Assembly (NCBI RefSeq): GCF_001579845.1
Contig: NZ_CP007440.1
Coordinates: 4,920,029-4,984,028, forward strand
Reading direction: 5' to 3'
DNA length: 64,000 bases
Origin: Rhodoplanes sp. Z2-YC6860
GTDB lineage: Bacteria; Pseudomonadota; Alphaproteobacteria; Rhizobiales; Xanthobacteraceae
Shown here: one piece after another, positions 24,550 to 33,812 of the stretch
How positions within the stretch are numbered: position 1 is the stretch's first letter
Layout: the number at the start of each line of letters is the position of its first letter
Position numbers and translations under genes: made by a program
The notes under the pieces: generated by a model
What the model was told of the DNA's origin: nothing
Databases searched by the model: none
Seen by the model: only the letters and a program-made list of their open reading frames with translations

Positions 24550-26544
24550 ATGGTCGCGCTGACCTTTCCCGACGGCGCACGTCGGGACTATCCCCAAGGC
24601 ACAACCGGTCTCGACATCGCGAAGGGCATCTCGCCTTCGCTCGCAAAGCGCACGGTCGCGATGGCGCTCGACGGCACTGTCGCCGACCTCGGCGATGCGA
24701 TCGAGAAGGACGCCAAGATCGAATTTATCTCGCGCGAGGACCCGCGCGCGCTGGAGCTGATCCGCCACGACGCCGCCCATGTGATGGCCGAGGCCGTGCA
24801 GGAGCTCTGGCCCGGCACCCAGGTCACCATCGGCCCGGTGATCGACAACGGCTTCTACTACGACTTCTACCGCAACGCGCCGTTCACGCCGGAAGACCTG
24901 CCGGTGATCGAAAAGAAGATGCGCGAGATCATCGCCAAGGACAAAGCCTTCACCAAGGAGGTCTGGCCGCGCGACGAAGCCAAGCGCGTGTTCAAGGAAA
25001 AGGGCGAAAACTTCAAGGTCGAGCTGGTCGATGCGATCCCGCCCGGCCAGGACCTGAAAATCTATCGCCAGGGCGATTGGTTCGATCTCTGCCGCGGGCC
25101 GCACATGACGTCGACCGGCAAGATCGGCAACGCCTTCAAGCTGCAGAAGGTCGCGGGCGCCTATTGGCGCGGCGACAGCAAGAACCCGATGCTGACGCGC
25201 ATCTACGGCACGGCCTTCGCCAAACAGGATGAGCTCGACGCCTACCTGCATCAGCTCGAGGAGGCCGAGAAGCGCGACCACCGAAAGCTCGGCCGCGAGA
25301 TGGACCTCTTCCACTTCCAGGAGGAAGGCCCCGGCACGGTGTTCTGGCATCCCAACGGCTGGACCATGTTCCAGGAGATGGTCGCCTATATGCGCCGCCG
25401 CCTGAAGGGCGACTATCGCGAGGTCAACGCGCCGCAACTCCTCGACAAGTCGCTGTGGGAGACCTCGGGCCACTGGGGCTGGTTCCGCGAGAACATGTTC
25501 ATGGCGCAGTCGGCCGGCGACGAGACCGAGGACGAACGCGTCTTCGCGATCAAGCCGATGAACTGCCCGGGTCACGTTCAGATCTTCAAGCACGGGCTGC
25601 GCAGCTATCGTGAGCTGCCGCTGCGCTTCGCCGAGTTCGGCATCGTGCATCGCTACGAGCCGTCGGGCGCGCTGCACGGGCTGATGCGGGTGCGCGGCTT
25701 TAGCCAGGACGACGCGCACGTGTTCTGCACCCAGGACCAGATGGCCGAGGAGTGCCTGAAGATCAACGATCTGATCCTGTCGACCTATTCCGACTTCGGC
25801 TTCCAGGGCGATCTCACGGTGAAGCTCTCGACACGGCCGGAAAAGCGGGTCGGCTCGGACGAGGCTTGGGATCACGCCGAAGGCATCATGCACGACGTGC
25901 TCAAGCGCATCGCCCAGAACAACAACCGCATCAAGACCGCGATCAATCCGGGCGAAGGCGCGTTCTACGGGCCGAAGTTCGAGTACGTGCTGCGCGACGC
26001 CATCGGCCGCGACTGGCAGTGCGGCACCACGCAAGTGGACTTCAATCTGCCGGAGCGCTTCCAGGCGTTCTACATCGCGGCCGACGGCTCCAAGGTGCCG
26101 CCGGTGATGATCCACCGCGCGATCTGCGGCTCGATGGAGCGTTTCCTCGGCGTGGTGCTGGAGCATTATGCCGGCCACCTGCCGCTGTGGCTTTCGCCGG
26201 TGCAGGCCGTGGTCGCGACCATCACGTCCGACGCCGACGACTTCGCCCGCGAGGCGACCGAGCTTGCACTGCAGTCGGGCCTTCGCGCCGAGAGCGACCT
26301 GCGCAACGAGAAGATCAACTACAAGGTCCGCGAGCACTCGCTGGCCAAGGTCCCGGTGCTGCTCGTGGTCGGCAAGAAGGAAGCCGCCGAACGCACAGTG
26401 TCGATCCGCAGGCTCGGCAAAGAGGGCCAGCAGGTGATGCCGCTCGATCAGGCGCTCAAGATGCTCGCCGACGAGGCAACGCCGCCGGATTTGAAGCGGG
26501 CGAAAGCCGCGAAGGCGCCGGCGCCGGTGACTGCATTGGCGTAG
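24550..26544 (+). CDS. thrS: Threonyl-tRNA synthetase
   Basis: A 664-residue class II synthetase. It has an N-terminal TGS domain ([20 protein letters not shown]), then the editing domain with [20 protein letters not shown]. The editing/zinc-type [14 protein letters not shown] follows. Motif 2 lies around [20 protein letters not shown] and motif 3 around [18 protein letters not shown]. The anticodon-binding domain at the end contains [14 protein letters not shown]. The full length is present. AAAAGGAGC precedes the ATG. No T-box or other leader was recognised. Confidence 0.97.
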   Translation: MVALTFPDGARRDYPQGTTGLDIAKGISPSLAKRTVAMALDGTVADLGDAIEKDAKIEFISREDPRALELIRHDAAHVMAEAVQELWPGTQVTIGPVIDNGFYYDFYRNAPFTPEDLPVIEKKMREIIAKDKAFTKEVWPRDEAKRVFKEKGENFKVELVDAIPPGQDLKIYRQGDWFDLCRGPHMTSTGKIGNAFKLQKVAGAYWRGDSKNPMLTRIYGTAFAKQDELDAYLHQLEEAEKRDHRKLGREMDLFHFQEEGPGTVFWHPNGWTMFQEMVAYMRRRLKGDYREVNAPQLLDKSLWETSGHWGWFRENMFMAQSAGDETEDERVFAIKPMNCPGHVQIFKHGLRSYRELPLRFAEFGIVHRYEPSGALHGLMRVRGFSQDDAHVFCTQDQMAEECLKINDLILSTYSDFGFQGDLTVKLSTRPEKRVGSDEAWDHAEGIMHDVLKRIAQNNNRIKTAINPGEGAFYGPKFEYVLRDAIGRDWQCGTTQVDFNLPERFQAFYIAADGSKVPPVMIHRAICGSMERFLGVVLEHYAGHLPLWLSPVQAVVATITSDADDFAREATELALQSGLRAESDLRNEKINYKVREHSLAKVPVLLVVGKKEAAERTVSIRRLGKEGQQVMPLDQALKMLADEATPPDLKRAKAAKAPAPVTALA

Positions 26545-26600
26545 TGCTGTAGCGTACGATCTCGAAGCCGAAGCAACGCTGCCGCGACATCGGCAGCGAG

Positions 26601-26712
26601 CTCCCTCTCCCGTGGAGAGAGGGTTGGGGTGAGGGCGTTCGCACTATTGAGAGACCGTACCCCCTCACCCGCCGCGCTTCGCGCGTCGACCTCTCCCCGC
26701 AGGAGAGGTGAA
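26601..26712. repeat. Structured intergenic repeat with three hairpins
   Basis: It contains successive inverted repeats. CCCTCTCC pairs with GGAGAGAGGG at 26603-26623. GGGTGAGGG (26626-26634) pairs with CCCTCACCC (26662-26670). ACCTCTCC (26689-26696) pairs with GGAGAGGT (26702-26709). Purine/pyrimidine-rich blocks of this type are dispersed between genes in many proteobacteria. It lies between the convergent thrS and DUF6065 genes and could also stop transcription. Confidence 0.75.
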
Positions 26713-26758
26713 GAAGCAAGCGGCGCAGTCGAATTCCAAAACTCTGATTCACCCAAAT

Positions 26759-27499
26759 TCAGCCACCAGGCTTCGTGAACGGCTTCAGCTTCAGCCGCGT
26801 GCGGTGGTCGCCGATGCCTGACGGCGCACCGCCGAGGCGCTGGCCGCGGTGGTAGAGCTTCTGCCACTTCTCGGCCTGCGCCTCGCTGCCGGGCTCATGC
26901 AGTTCGGCGTTGAACTTCGAGCGGTTGGCAGTCCAGGTCTCGTGCTCGCGCTTCAGTTCGGGGTTCTCCGACAGAAGGCGCAGCTCCGGCTCGACCGTTT
27001 CGAGCTCCCCTCGCCGCACCGGCATCAGATGACAGAACGGCTCGCCGCGCTCGAAGCGCACCGGAATGCCAGGCCGCGTGAACAGCCAGTTCATGGTGAA
27101 GCTGAACGGCGACCAGTCGGTCTCGATGATGCCGGTGAGCGCCGCGATCGCATCCTTCGGCGCATTGATCGGCCCCTGCACCATCAGGTCGTAGCCCGGT
27201 TCGGTGCGAAACAGGCACGAGACATGGAATGTCAGCACACCCGCGCCGAAATGGCCGAGCGCCGGAGCGTGCGTACCGGGATCGGGCGTGACCTGCACCG
27301 ACGCCTTGTCCCGTCCGCCATCCCAGATCGCCGTGAAGCCCGCGCTGCACAGAATTTCCCAGCCATGCGTATTGGCGATGCTGAGCGGCAGGCAGCGATA
27401 GGCATAGCGCTGGTCGGTGTTGTCCATCCAGTCGCGCTCGACCGGCGCGGGACGGATCTCGACGGTGTGACCGTCAATCACATAAGCGGTGAGCTTCAT
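26759..27499 (-). CDS. DUF6065 family protein
   Basis: A 246-residue soluble protein. The N-terminus reads MKLTAYVIDGHTVEIRPAPV, then RDWMDNTDQRYAYRCLPLSI and ANTHGWEILCSAGF, the conserved opening of the DUF6065 family. Further blocks are VLTFHVSCLFRTEPGYDLMV, GPINAPKDAIAALTGIIETD and the Trp-rich SPFSFTMNWLFTRPG. The family is of unknown function and often lies near secondary-metabolism or glycan genes. Here it is third in a run after two RNA methyltransferase genes, with 40 bases between. Confidence 0.8.
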   Translation of the reverse strand: MKLTAYVIDGHTVEIRPAPVERDWMDNTDQRYAYRCLPLSIANTHGWEILCSAGFTAIWDGGRDKASVQVTPDPGTHAPALGHFGAGVLTFHVSCLFRTEPGYDLMVQGPINAPKDAIAALTGIIETDWSPFSFTMNWLFTRPGIPVRFERGEPFCHLMPVRRGELETVEPELRLLSENPELKREHETWTANRSKFNAELHEPGSEAQAEKWQKLYHRGQRLGGAPSGIGDHRTRLKLKPFTKPGG

Positions 27500-27539
27500 G
27501 GTGCGATCCGTTTGGCGCGGTCCGTACGATCCGCCGAGT

Positions 27540-28286
27540 TTAGGGCTTCGCCAGCGCGTGGAGAAGGATCGCCGCGCTCGCGGCGACATTGAGCGACTGC
27601 ACGAAGCCCGAGCCCGCGATGGTGACGATCGCGTCGCAGGCCTTCAGCGTCGACTGCGGCGAGCCATGCTCCTCGTTACCGAGCACCAGAGCGAGCGGCC
27701 GGTCAGCGCGCCGCAGTTCCTCAACCGGCTTGCCGTTCTCGGCCGCGGTGCCGATCACGCGGTAACTCCGCCGCAACTGTTGCAGGGTTTTGACGAAGCC
27801 CGCGCTGCGGTAGAGCTCGACATATTCGAACCCGCCTTCGGCAACACGGTAGCTCGCGTCCGACGGCATGGCCTGCGCCGGGTGATCCGAGAGCACGATC
27901 CGCGGCAGTCCGAGAAAGGCCGCGGTCCGCACGATCGCGCCGAGATTGTGCGGATTGCCGATGCCGTCGAGCAGCAGCAGCGGCTTGCCGTCGCGCGCCC
28001 AGCCCGCGGCTTTGGCGGGATCGAGCATCGGCACCGGCTTCGGCTGCGCCCAGGCGACGACGCCACCATGCATAACCGCGCCCGCCACACGTTCGAGCTC
28101 GTCGGACTCGACCATGCGATAGGACTTCCGCGCACGGGCAAGCTCAGCGCAGAAATCGCCGACCTGCGACTTAAGGCGCTGATCGAAGAACAGCCGCTCG
28201 ACGCGCTGCGGCGCGGTGGCGAACAAGGCCTTCACCGCCGGCAGGCCCGCGACGCGCAGAAGCTTGGTGCGGCTTGCGGGCTTCAT
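27540..28286 (-). CDS. TrmH/SpoU-family RNA 2'-O-methyltransferase
   Basis: A 248-residue SPOUT methyltransferase. It has an N-terminal substrate-binding region (LLRVAGLPAVKALFATAPQR), then the trefoil-knot domain. The three motifs are LLLLDGIGNPHNLGAIVRTA (motif 1), LALVLGNEEHGSPQSTL (motif 2) and IAGSGFVQSLNVAASAAILL (motif 3). It belongs to the group acting on rRNA or tRNA riboses; the exact nucleotide cannot be read from sequence. Its ATG overlaps the stop of the upstream RlmM-like gene by four bases. Confidence 0.9.
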   Translation of the reverse strand: MKPASRTKLLRVAGLPAVKALFATAPQRVERLFFDQRLKSQVGDFCAELARARKSYRMVESDELERVAGAVMHGGVVAWAQPKPVPMLDPAKAAGWARDGKPLLLLDGIGNPHNLGAIVRTAAFLGLPRIVLSDHPAQAMPSDASYRVAEGGFEYVELYRSAGFVKTLQQLRRSYRVIGTAAENGKPVEELRRADRPLALVLGNEEHGSPQSTLKACDAIVTIAGSGFVQSLNVAASAAILLHALAKP

Positions 28287-29191
28287 GCCTTGTCGTCCAG
28301 TTTGATCCAGGTCAGCTCGTGCTTGTTGTGATGAAGGTGCAAGAGCCGCGAACCCGGGATCGCGGCGAACGCCTGCATCGCCTCGAAGTCCGTCGCTCCT
28401 TGAAACTTCACCGTGCAGACAAAACGCCGCGCCGCGTCCGCGGCGAGCCATCGTTGCACCAGCGTCAGCAGGCGCTTCGGATAACACACGACGTCCGAGA
28501 ACAGCCAGTCGACGGGTCCTATCGCGCGCGGATCAAGCCCGAACGCGCTCTCGCCCCGGTATTCGACACCGGGAAGCATGGCGACGCTCGGATCGAGCGG
28601 CGCCTTGTCGACGCTGATGACGCGCGCGCCGAGCCTCTGCAGCACCCAGGTCCAGCCGCCGGGGCTCGAGCCGAGATCGATGCAGAGTTCAGGCGGCTTC
28701 GGCCGCTCGCCGAGCAGCGTCAGCACGTCCCAGAGCTTGAGATAGGCCCGGCTCGGCGCCGTGCGGTCCTCGACGAACGCGACCTCGCCGTTCGGAAACG
28801 GACTGGAGCAAGACGCCGCGGCGAGCATCATGTCCGGCGCGATCAGCGTCCATGACCCGAGCGGCGCGACCGGCGCCGGCGTGCCGAAGGTGAGCGGCTT
28901 GGCCGAGACCTTCGGCAGCTTATCCACGATCAGCGCGGCTCTGCGGTGATGGCCGGACGAATAGAGAGCCCAGTTGCGCTGGATGTCGCGGAGCTTCTTC
29001 GCGCCGTCGCCGATCGAAGCGATCGGGATCTGCACCGGATCGCGCCAGACATTCGCGACCCACGCGACCGGCGTGGGCGGCGCGTGCGCCAGCACCAGCC
29101 GCCCGTGGGTTTCGACCACGGCGCTGCCAAGCTCCTGCGTCAGCTCGGTGAGAAAGCCTTCGGGGGCCAGATAGCCGGTCAGCTCGGACAA
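28283..29191 (-). CDS. RlmM/FtsJ-like SAM-dependent RNA methyltransferase
   Basis: A protein of about 302 residues with a C-terminal Rossmann methyltransferase domain. The SAM loop is CIDLGSSPGGWTWVLQRLGA. The catalytic tetrad residues are probably Asp in VDWLFSDVVCYPK, Lys in FVCTVKFQG and Glu in HHNKHELTW. The N-terminal part (SELTGYLAPEGFLTELTQEL) resembles RlmM of 23S rRNA. No ATG is available near the N-terminus. The TTG at 29191 fits the family start and follows AAAGG. A TTG at 29254 would add 21 residues. Confidence 0.8.
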   Translation of the reverse strand: MSELTGYLAPEGFLTELTQELGSAVVETHGRLVLAHAPPTPVAWVANVWRDPVQIPIASIGDGAKKLRDIQRNWALYSSGHHRRAALIVDKLPKVSAKPLTFGTPAPVAPLGSWTLIAPDMMLAAASCSSPFPNGEVAFVEDRTAPSRAYLKLWDVLTLLGERPKPPELCIDLGSSPGGWTWVLQRLGARVISVDKAPLDPSVAMLPGVEYRGESAFGLDPRAIGPVDWLFSDVVCYPKRLLTLVQRWLAADAARRFVCTVKFQGATDFEAMQAFAAIPGSRLLHLHHNKHELTWIKLDDKA

Positions 29192-29266
29192 GGGCGGAGT
29201 AGCCTTTAGCGGATGTTTCCTTGTAGCCGAAGCACGCTCGGCAAAGCCAGGCAAGGCCGACGCGAT

Positions 29267-29656
29267 CTACTCGCCGATTTCGAGCTGGCTTCCGCTGATC
29301 CGTCTGGTTGGCACCGAAGCTGGATCGAAGCCCTCGAGGCAACGGGTGTTGATGGCCCATCCCTCGAATTTCGTGGCCCCTGCCTGCCGTTCGGCCGGCG
29401 TTGGATCGCTCGGCTTGCGAAAGAGCAGGATGCCGCAAACCGGGCAGAAATAGTCGGCGGCCGTCATCGAACCCCAACGATAAACGCTCAGCTCCGAAAG
29501 CGGCGTCAGCAGCCGGAACGCTTCCGTCGGCACGCGGTAAATCAGAGCGCCGCGTCGCGCGCAGATCGAACAGTCGCACGCGCGCACGTGGTCGATCTCT
29601 GCATCGATTTCAAAGCGGACCTTCTTGCAATGGCATGAACCGCGATAGGCCTTCAT
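29267..29656 (-). CDS. GFA-family zinc protein
   Basis: A 129-residue protein of the glutathione-dependent formaldehyde-activating (GFA) fold. Zinc ligand pairs are in RGSCHCKKVRFEI, ACDCSICARRGALIYRVP and FCPVCGILLFRKP. GWAINTRCLEGFDP is a family block near the end. Known members include the Paracoccus Gfa protein and CENP-V; most bacterial members have no proven reaction. The ATG at 29656 is preceded directly by an in-frame GTG. It is a stand-alone gene. Confidence 0.9.
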   Translation of the reverse strand: MKAYRGSCHCKKVRFEIDAEIDHVRACDCSICARRGALIYRVPTEAFRLLTPLSELSVYRWGSMTAADYFCPVCGILLFRKPSDPTPAERQAGATKFEGWAINTRCLEGFDPASVPTRRISGSQLEIGE

Positions 29657-29745
29657 CACTTGGTTCTTTCAAATCAGGACATCGAGCATGCAGTGACCCA
29701 CTGGATGCTGGACGTTGCCGGGCGCTTGCGTCCCGGAAGCGCGCA

Positions 29746-30279
29746 TCATTGCCCGGCGGGCAGCCGCTTCCACACGAGCTCGGCCGATTCCGCAGGATTC
29801 GCGGTCGAACTCGCCGCAGTGTAGCGCAGTTCGTCGGCCGTGAACGCAAACTTGCGTTGCTGGTCCGTCCCGTTCCAGTTCGGGAACGAACTCTGCTCGA
29901 TGTGCAACGTGACCACATGATCGGACTCGTCGACCGTGTAAGTCCCGAAATACGCTACGACCCGCTGCGATACTGTCTTGTTCTCTTCGGGCGTTCCGAT
30001 CATCCGGTTGTTCGAGGCAAACCGCGGCCGATCCACTGCCATCACCTGCGTCGCAAAGCGGCCGCCGGCGTCGAAGAAGAGCATCCCCTTGGCGCCCGGC
30101 CCGAACGGCTCGACCTTGCGGCCGTCTTTCTCGATGTAGTGGATCGACACCAGGGACCAGGTGCCGACGAACTGGCGTTGCGCGGACGATGGCTCTGCGG
30201 CGGCCTCGCCTGTACGCAGCCCAAGGACCAGCCCCGCGACGGCCGCAAGCTTCAGCCCATCCTGCAGATTCATTTTCAT
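29746..30279 (-). CDS. Lipocalin-like domain protein, exported
   Basis: A 177-residue protein. A short hydrophobic N-terminus (LKLAAVAGLVLGLRTGEAAA) is probably a signal peptide. The rest is a lipocalin-like beta barrel: QRQFVGTWSLVSIHYIEKDG, then GMLFFDAGGRFATQVMAVDR and YFGTYTVDESDHVVTLHIEQ. This matches the PF13924 group seen in single-domain bacterial proteins of unknown ligand. It is divergent from a LysR gene, with 115 bases between starts, suggesting that LysR controls it. GGGAGCG precedes the ATG. Confidence 0.82.
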   Translation of the reverse strand: MKMNLQDGLKLAAVAGLVLGLRTGEAAAEPSSAQRQFVGTWSLVSIHYIEKDGRKVEPFGPGAKGMLFFDAGGRFATQVMAVDRPRFASNNRMIGTPEENKTVSQRVVAYFGTYTVDESDHVVTLHIEQSSFPNWNGTDQQRKFAFTADELRYTAASSTANPAESAELVWKRLPAGQ

Positions 30280-30366
30280 GGTTCGCTCCCTGCTGGTGCA
30301 GCACACGCGCTGCGGATGGGCGCGACCGTGATGCGTCCCCTACTCGTGTGATAATTTGCTATTATT

Positions 30367-30381
30367 CGAACGGGTTGTTCG
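30367..30381. promoter_or_regulatory. Perfect inverted repeat in the lipocalin/LysR divergent promoter
   Basis: CGAAC (30367-30371) and GTTCG (30377-30381) flank GGGTT. The repeat lies 14 bases upstream of the LysR start and between the two divergent genes. The arms and spacing fit a LysR-type half-site pair, but the T-N11-A rule is met only loosely. Confidence 0.4.
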
Positions 30382-30394
30382 CCTGGATGGAACA

Positions 30395-31366
30395 ATGCGC
30401 GGGACGCAATTCGCCGAGATGTCCGCCTTTGCGGCCATCGCCGAACAGAAAAGCTTCGCCAAGGCGGCGACCTTGCTCGGCATCGGTCGCTCCACCCTGA
30501 GCCAGAACCTCCGCTCGCTGGAGGAGCGGCTTGGCGTGCGCCTGCTCCACCGCACGACCCGCAGCGTCTCGCTCACGGAGGCCGGCGCCCGCCTGCTTGC
30601 GCGCGTGCGGCCGGCGCTCGACGAGTTGACCGCCGCAACCGACGAAGCGACCGATCAGCGCGGCATGCCGCGGGGCCTGTTGCGGCTTGTGGTCCAGCCG
30701 CCGGTCGCGATGTTCATGATCGCACCGATGCTGGCGCGCTTCATGCGGGCATGCCCGGGAGTTCAACTCGACGTCGCCGTCATCAAGATGCCGGGCGACA
30801 TCATTCACGACGGGTACGACGCCGGCATTCGCATGGGTGAGCAGGTCGAGCGTGACATGATCGCGATGCAGGTCATGGGCGAGGCCCGCTTTCTGGTCGT
30901 CGGATCGCCGGACTACCTGGCCCGCCACCCGGCGCCGAAGTCGCCGCGGGACCTGCGTGACCATGACTGCATCCGCAATCGTCTGCCCAACGGCGCCATC
31001 TTCGGTTGGGACTTTGCCAAGAACGGTCGCGTCGTCCATGCCGCTGTCGCCGGCCGCCTGATCGTCAACGACATCGACCTGTCGATCCGCGCCGTGCTCG
31101 ATGGGCTTGGGCTTGCCTATTTGCTCCGCGACTATATCGCGGCCGACATCGCAGCGGGCCGGCTCGTGCCGGTTCTCGAGGATTGGACCCCGTCCATGTC
31201 GGGGTTCTTCCTCTATCATTCGAGTCGCCGCCGCACGACGGCGCCGCTCCAAGCATTCATCACCTTCGTGAAGGACGAGGCCAAACGACGCGGCGTCGCG
31301 CCATCTGCGCCACCGCGCGCCGGTGTGCGTCCCAACTACCGATTGGTCGGCACCGCGCGCCGATAG
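30395..31366 (+). CDS. LysR-family transcriptional regulator
   Basis: A 323-residue regulator. The N-terminal winged helix-turn-helix reads MSAFAAIAEQKSFAKAATLL, GIGRSTLSQNLRSLEERLGV and RLLHRTTRSVSLTEAGARLL. The effector domain has LRLVVQPPVAMFMIAPMLAR and AGIRMGEQVERDMIAMQVMG. It belongs to the DsdC/AaeR-like group that usually controls a divergent gene, here the lipocalin-like gene. The inducer is unknown. The ATG at 30395 follows GGATGGA. Confidence 0.92.
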   Translation: MRGTQFAEMSAFAAIAEQKSFAKAATLLGIGRSTLSQNLRSLEERLGVRLLHRTTRSVSLTEAGARLLARVRPALDELTAATDEATDQRGMPRGLLRLVVQPPVAMFMIAPMLARFMRACPGVQLDVAVIKMPGDIIHDGYDAGIRMGEQVERDMIAMQVMGEARFLVVGSPDYLARHPAPKSPRDLRDHDCIRNRLPNGAIFGWDFAKNGRVVHAAVAGRLIVNDIDLSIRAVLDGLGLAYLLRDYIAADIAAGRLVPVLEDWTPSMSGFFLYHSSRRRTTAPLQAFITFVKDEAKRRGVAPSAPPRAGVRPNYRLVGTARR

Positions 31367-31375
31367 ACGGCGAAG

Positions 31376-32293
31376 CTACCGCGCCAGCACCTCGATCTCA
31401 CCGTCGACGCCGGGGATCACGGTGAGATCCTGCTGATAGACCTTGTTGTCGTTGCGCGCGATCACCTTGTACTCGCCTTCGGCAAGGATCACGCGCGGAA
31501 ATGCGCCCTTGGATTCCGCGATGGTGTCGCCGGCCGGCGAGATCACGGCCCAGTCGGTGTTGGCGAGCGCTTCGCCGCCGCGGCGGCTGACCAGCTTGAA
31601 CATGATCTGCGCGGCGCGGTGCGTGACGATGATGTCGGTGAGCTTGCCGGCCTGCACGCGCACGTCGGAGCGCACCACCGCGTTGCCGTCGCCGTATTTC
31701 GACAGGATGTAATAGGTGCCCTCCGGTACCAGCACCACGTCGCCGGTCAGAACGCTGGTGGCGAGCGGACGCCGCTCGCTCTGCTCGAACTGGCTGCCCT
31801 TGTAGATATCGAACGAAATCTGCGAGTTCGGAATCTTGGCGTTGCCGACGCGGCCCTCGATGCGAAGCCCGCCGCCCGGAATTTCAAAGGTTTCGCGCGA
31901 CGTGCCGCCGGCAATCTGAATGGGCTTCGCCGCGCTCGCGAGCCCAAAGGCCACGTGCAGAACGTAGTTTCCGTTCGGAAGCACGAAGGTCGGCTGCGGG
32001 TTGCTGTCTTCCTTGAACAGACGGAACACGCCGTTCTGGTCCGGCTTGTCGGCATACACCCGCCAATGCAGCCCGCCATTGATGACGCCGCCGTCGCGGC
32101 TGTATCGCGCCTGCACCGCAATCGCGCCCTCGCCCGCCTTCATATTGGCGGGCGCCTGCACCGGCGGTGGCGGCGGATTGGGGAACAGCGACTGCTGCGC
32201 GAACGCCTGCGTCGAAACGCAGGCGAAAAGAGCAACAGCCGGCATAAGGCTGCGGCTGAGCTGAGCCGGTCGAAGCTGTCGCAAACGGATCAT
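31376..32293 (-). CDS. Secreted hypothetical protein, beta-sandwich repeats
   Basis: A protein of about 305 residues with signal peptide ending ALFACVSTQAFAQQ, then a Pro-rich stretch (FPNPPPPPVQAPANMKAGEG). The remainder is beta-rich with recurring carboxypeptidase-regulatory or PEGA-like units. Examples are PTFVLPNGNYVLHVAFGLAS, DVVLVPEGTYYILSKYGDGN and RVILAEGEYKVIARNDNKVY. Such units pack as small beta-sandwiches in envelope proteins. No catalytic motif is visible. Start choice rests on the signal peptide; the frame continues open to 32377. Confidence 0.7.
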   Translation of the reverse strand: MIRLRQLRPAQLSRSLMPAVALFACVSTQAFAQQSLFPNPPPPPVQAPANMKAGEGAIAVQARYSRDGGVINGGLHWRVYADKPDQNGVFRLFKEDSNPQPTFVLPNGNYVLHVAFGLASAAKPIQIAGGTSRETFEIPGGGLRIEGRVGNAKIPNSQISFDIYKGSQFEQSERRPLATSVLTGDVVLVPEGTYYILSKYGDGNAVVRSDVRVQAGKLTDIIVTHRAAQIMFKLVSRRGGEALANTDWAVISPAGDTIAESKGAFPRVILAEGEYKVIARNDNKVYQQDLTVIPGVDGEIEVLAR

Positions 32294-32440
32294 CGAAGGT
32301 GTTGTCGGAGCTGCCCCTGCCAGGGTTTTCGGATCAAATCGCGGCGATTTCAAGCCGCCAAACATGGCTTCCCACACCGGCGCATCGCGTCAGCGGCTGC
32401 TGCGTGGCCCCAGAGCGCTCCTTGACCAGACAACCCGGCA

Positions 32441-33463
32441 TCAGCCGCCGCTTGCACCTCGTTCCGTCTCAATGCGGCGGTCGGCCCCCTGTCTGCTGTT
32501 CAGCATCGAGACAAGCCAGATGGCAGCCATCAGGCACACGATGAAAATGCCGACGGCTCCAAGATGCTCGTTGAGATCCGCAATGGCGCGCCATGTCGAG
32601 CCTTGCAGATTCAACCGATCCGCCAGCAAGCCGAACGCCTCGATGCCGCCGACCACCGCCGCCACCACGATCGAAATCGACGTGATGACGATGTTGTAGA
32701 TGAGCGTGGATGCAGGATTGCGCGACGCCCAGCCGTAGGCGCCCACCATCAGGATGCCGTCGGCGGTGTCGACCAGCATCATGCCCGCCATGAACAGCGC
32801 CGGGAAGATGATGATGGCGCCGGGCGAAAGGCTGCCGGATTGCTGGGCGGCCATCGCGAAGAGGCCGATCTCGCTCGCCGTGTCGAAGCCGAGCGCGAAC
32901 AGGAAGCCAACCGGAAACAGGTGATAGCTCTCGGTCACGAGACGCGAGACCGGGCTGATCAGGCGCGCCAGGAAGCCCTGAGGCTGGAGCGCTGCCGTGA
33001 TCTGGCCTGGCGATCCTCCCCGGCGAACGCTGAAATAGGATTGCACCAGGCTTCGCAGCACGGACGCGTTCGCCGCCGCGATCCCCAACAGAAAAGCGAC
33101 CGATGCCAGCGTCCCGACGAGCCCGCCGATCTCCCGGTAAGGCGCGAACGCATCGATCAGCGAATGCGCCGCGAGGGCCACCGCCAGCGAGGCGAGCATC
33201 ACGACCGTCGAGTGACCCAGCGCGAACCACAATCCGACCGTCAGCGGCTGCTTGCCACGCTGCATCAGGTTGCGGGTGACGTTGTCGATGGCGGCGATGT
33301 GATCGGCATCGAGCGCATGGCGCAGGCCGAGACCGTAGGCCAGCACGGCGGTGCCGAGCGAGACTGTGTGGGCTGACAGCACGGCAAGCGCCCACACCCA
33401 CACCGCGACATTCGCGGCGATCAGCGCGCCCAGCACGAAAAACACGCGCCGTCCAAGGGGCAT
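32441..33463 (-). CDS. NiCoT-family nickel/cobalt transporter (HoxN/NixA type)
   Basis: A 340-residue inner-membrane permease with about eight helices. The NiCoT signature is GLGLRHALDADHIAAIDNVT in helix II, carrying the metal-binding His and Asp residues. LWFALGHSTVVMLASLAVAL, FLFALGFDTASEIGLFAMAA and ADGILMVGAYGWA are the other conserved blocks. Family members take up Ni2+, Co2+ or both. A NikR-type operator about 130 bases upstream argues for nickel control. No cobalamin riboswitch was seen. No urease or hydrogenase genes are in the window. Confidence 0.93.
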   Translation of the reverse strand: MPLGRRVFFVLGALIAANVAVWVWALAVLSAHTVSLGTAVLAYGLGLRHALDADHIAAIDNVTRNLMQRGKQPLTVGLWFALGHSTVVMLASLAVALAAHSLIDAFAPYREIGGLVGTLASVAFLLGIAAANASVLRSLVQSYFSVRRGGSPGQITAALQPQGFLARLISPVSRLVTESYHLFPVGFLFALGFDTASEIGLFAMAAQQSGSLSPGAIIIFPALFMAGMMLVDTADGILMVGAYGWASRNPASTLIYNIVITSISIVVAAVVGGIEAFGLLADRLNLQGSTWRAIADLNEHLGAVGIFIVCLMAAIWLVSMLNSRQGADRRIETERGASGG

Positions 33464-33591
33464 GGATTTTCCTTTGTCAGATTGTCGCTCCGGCGGAGCG
33501 GGATTTTGCCGATGGCTTTGTCACGCCATGGCGGTGTCCTGTGCCGGCTCAGGCCCAAGCCTCAACCCGCAGGACAAATCCTGGAAGCCGG

Positions 33592-33619
33592 GTATGATGT
33601 TGTCAACAATTATACATAC
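33592..33619 (-). promoter_or_regulatory. Probable NikR operator before the NiCoT gene
   Basis: GTATGA at 33592-33597, sixteen bases, then ACATAC at 33614-33619. The E. coli NikR consensus is GTATGA-N16-TCATAC, so eleven of twelve positions match with exact spacing. On the minus strand a TTGACA (33606-33601) inside the site, 17 bases, then CAGGAT (33583-33578) could be the -35 and -10. Repression by nickel-loaded NikR is therefore the likely control. No nikR gene is in the window. Confidence 0.7.
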
Positions 33620-33812
33620 TCATTCGCCATGACGGAACGCGTGCGCTTCCTCGCAGCGCTGCGGCCGCCACGCCCGTGACCGGCAGGTCAACCGAACGCC
33701 TGGAGCGCTCTGATCCCATTCGCGTGAATGCTGAGCAGGCGTGCGGGCGATCGCGCACCATGGCGGCTCGAAGTGGCGGACCGATCGCCGGGGCGATGAA
33801 TTTCAAAAAAAT

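Noticed and set aside
24490-26337. 615-codon open frame on the minus strand opposite thrS
   Set aside because: It is exactly antisense to a full-length ThrS with all motifs. Its translation is Arg/Val/Leu-rich without any family motif, as expected for the complementary frame of GC-rich coding DNA.
33464-33600. Possible cobalamin riboswitch before the NiCoT gene
   Set aside because: No B12-box-like element or supporting hairpins were found in the leader; the NikR-type site explains regulation better.
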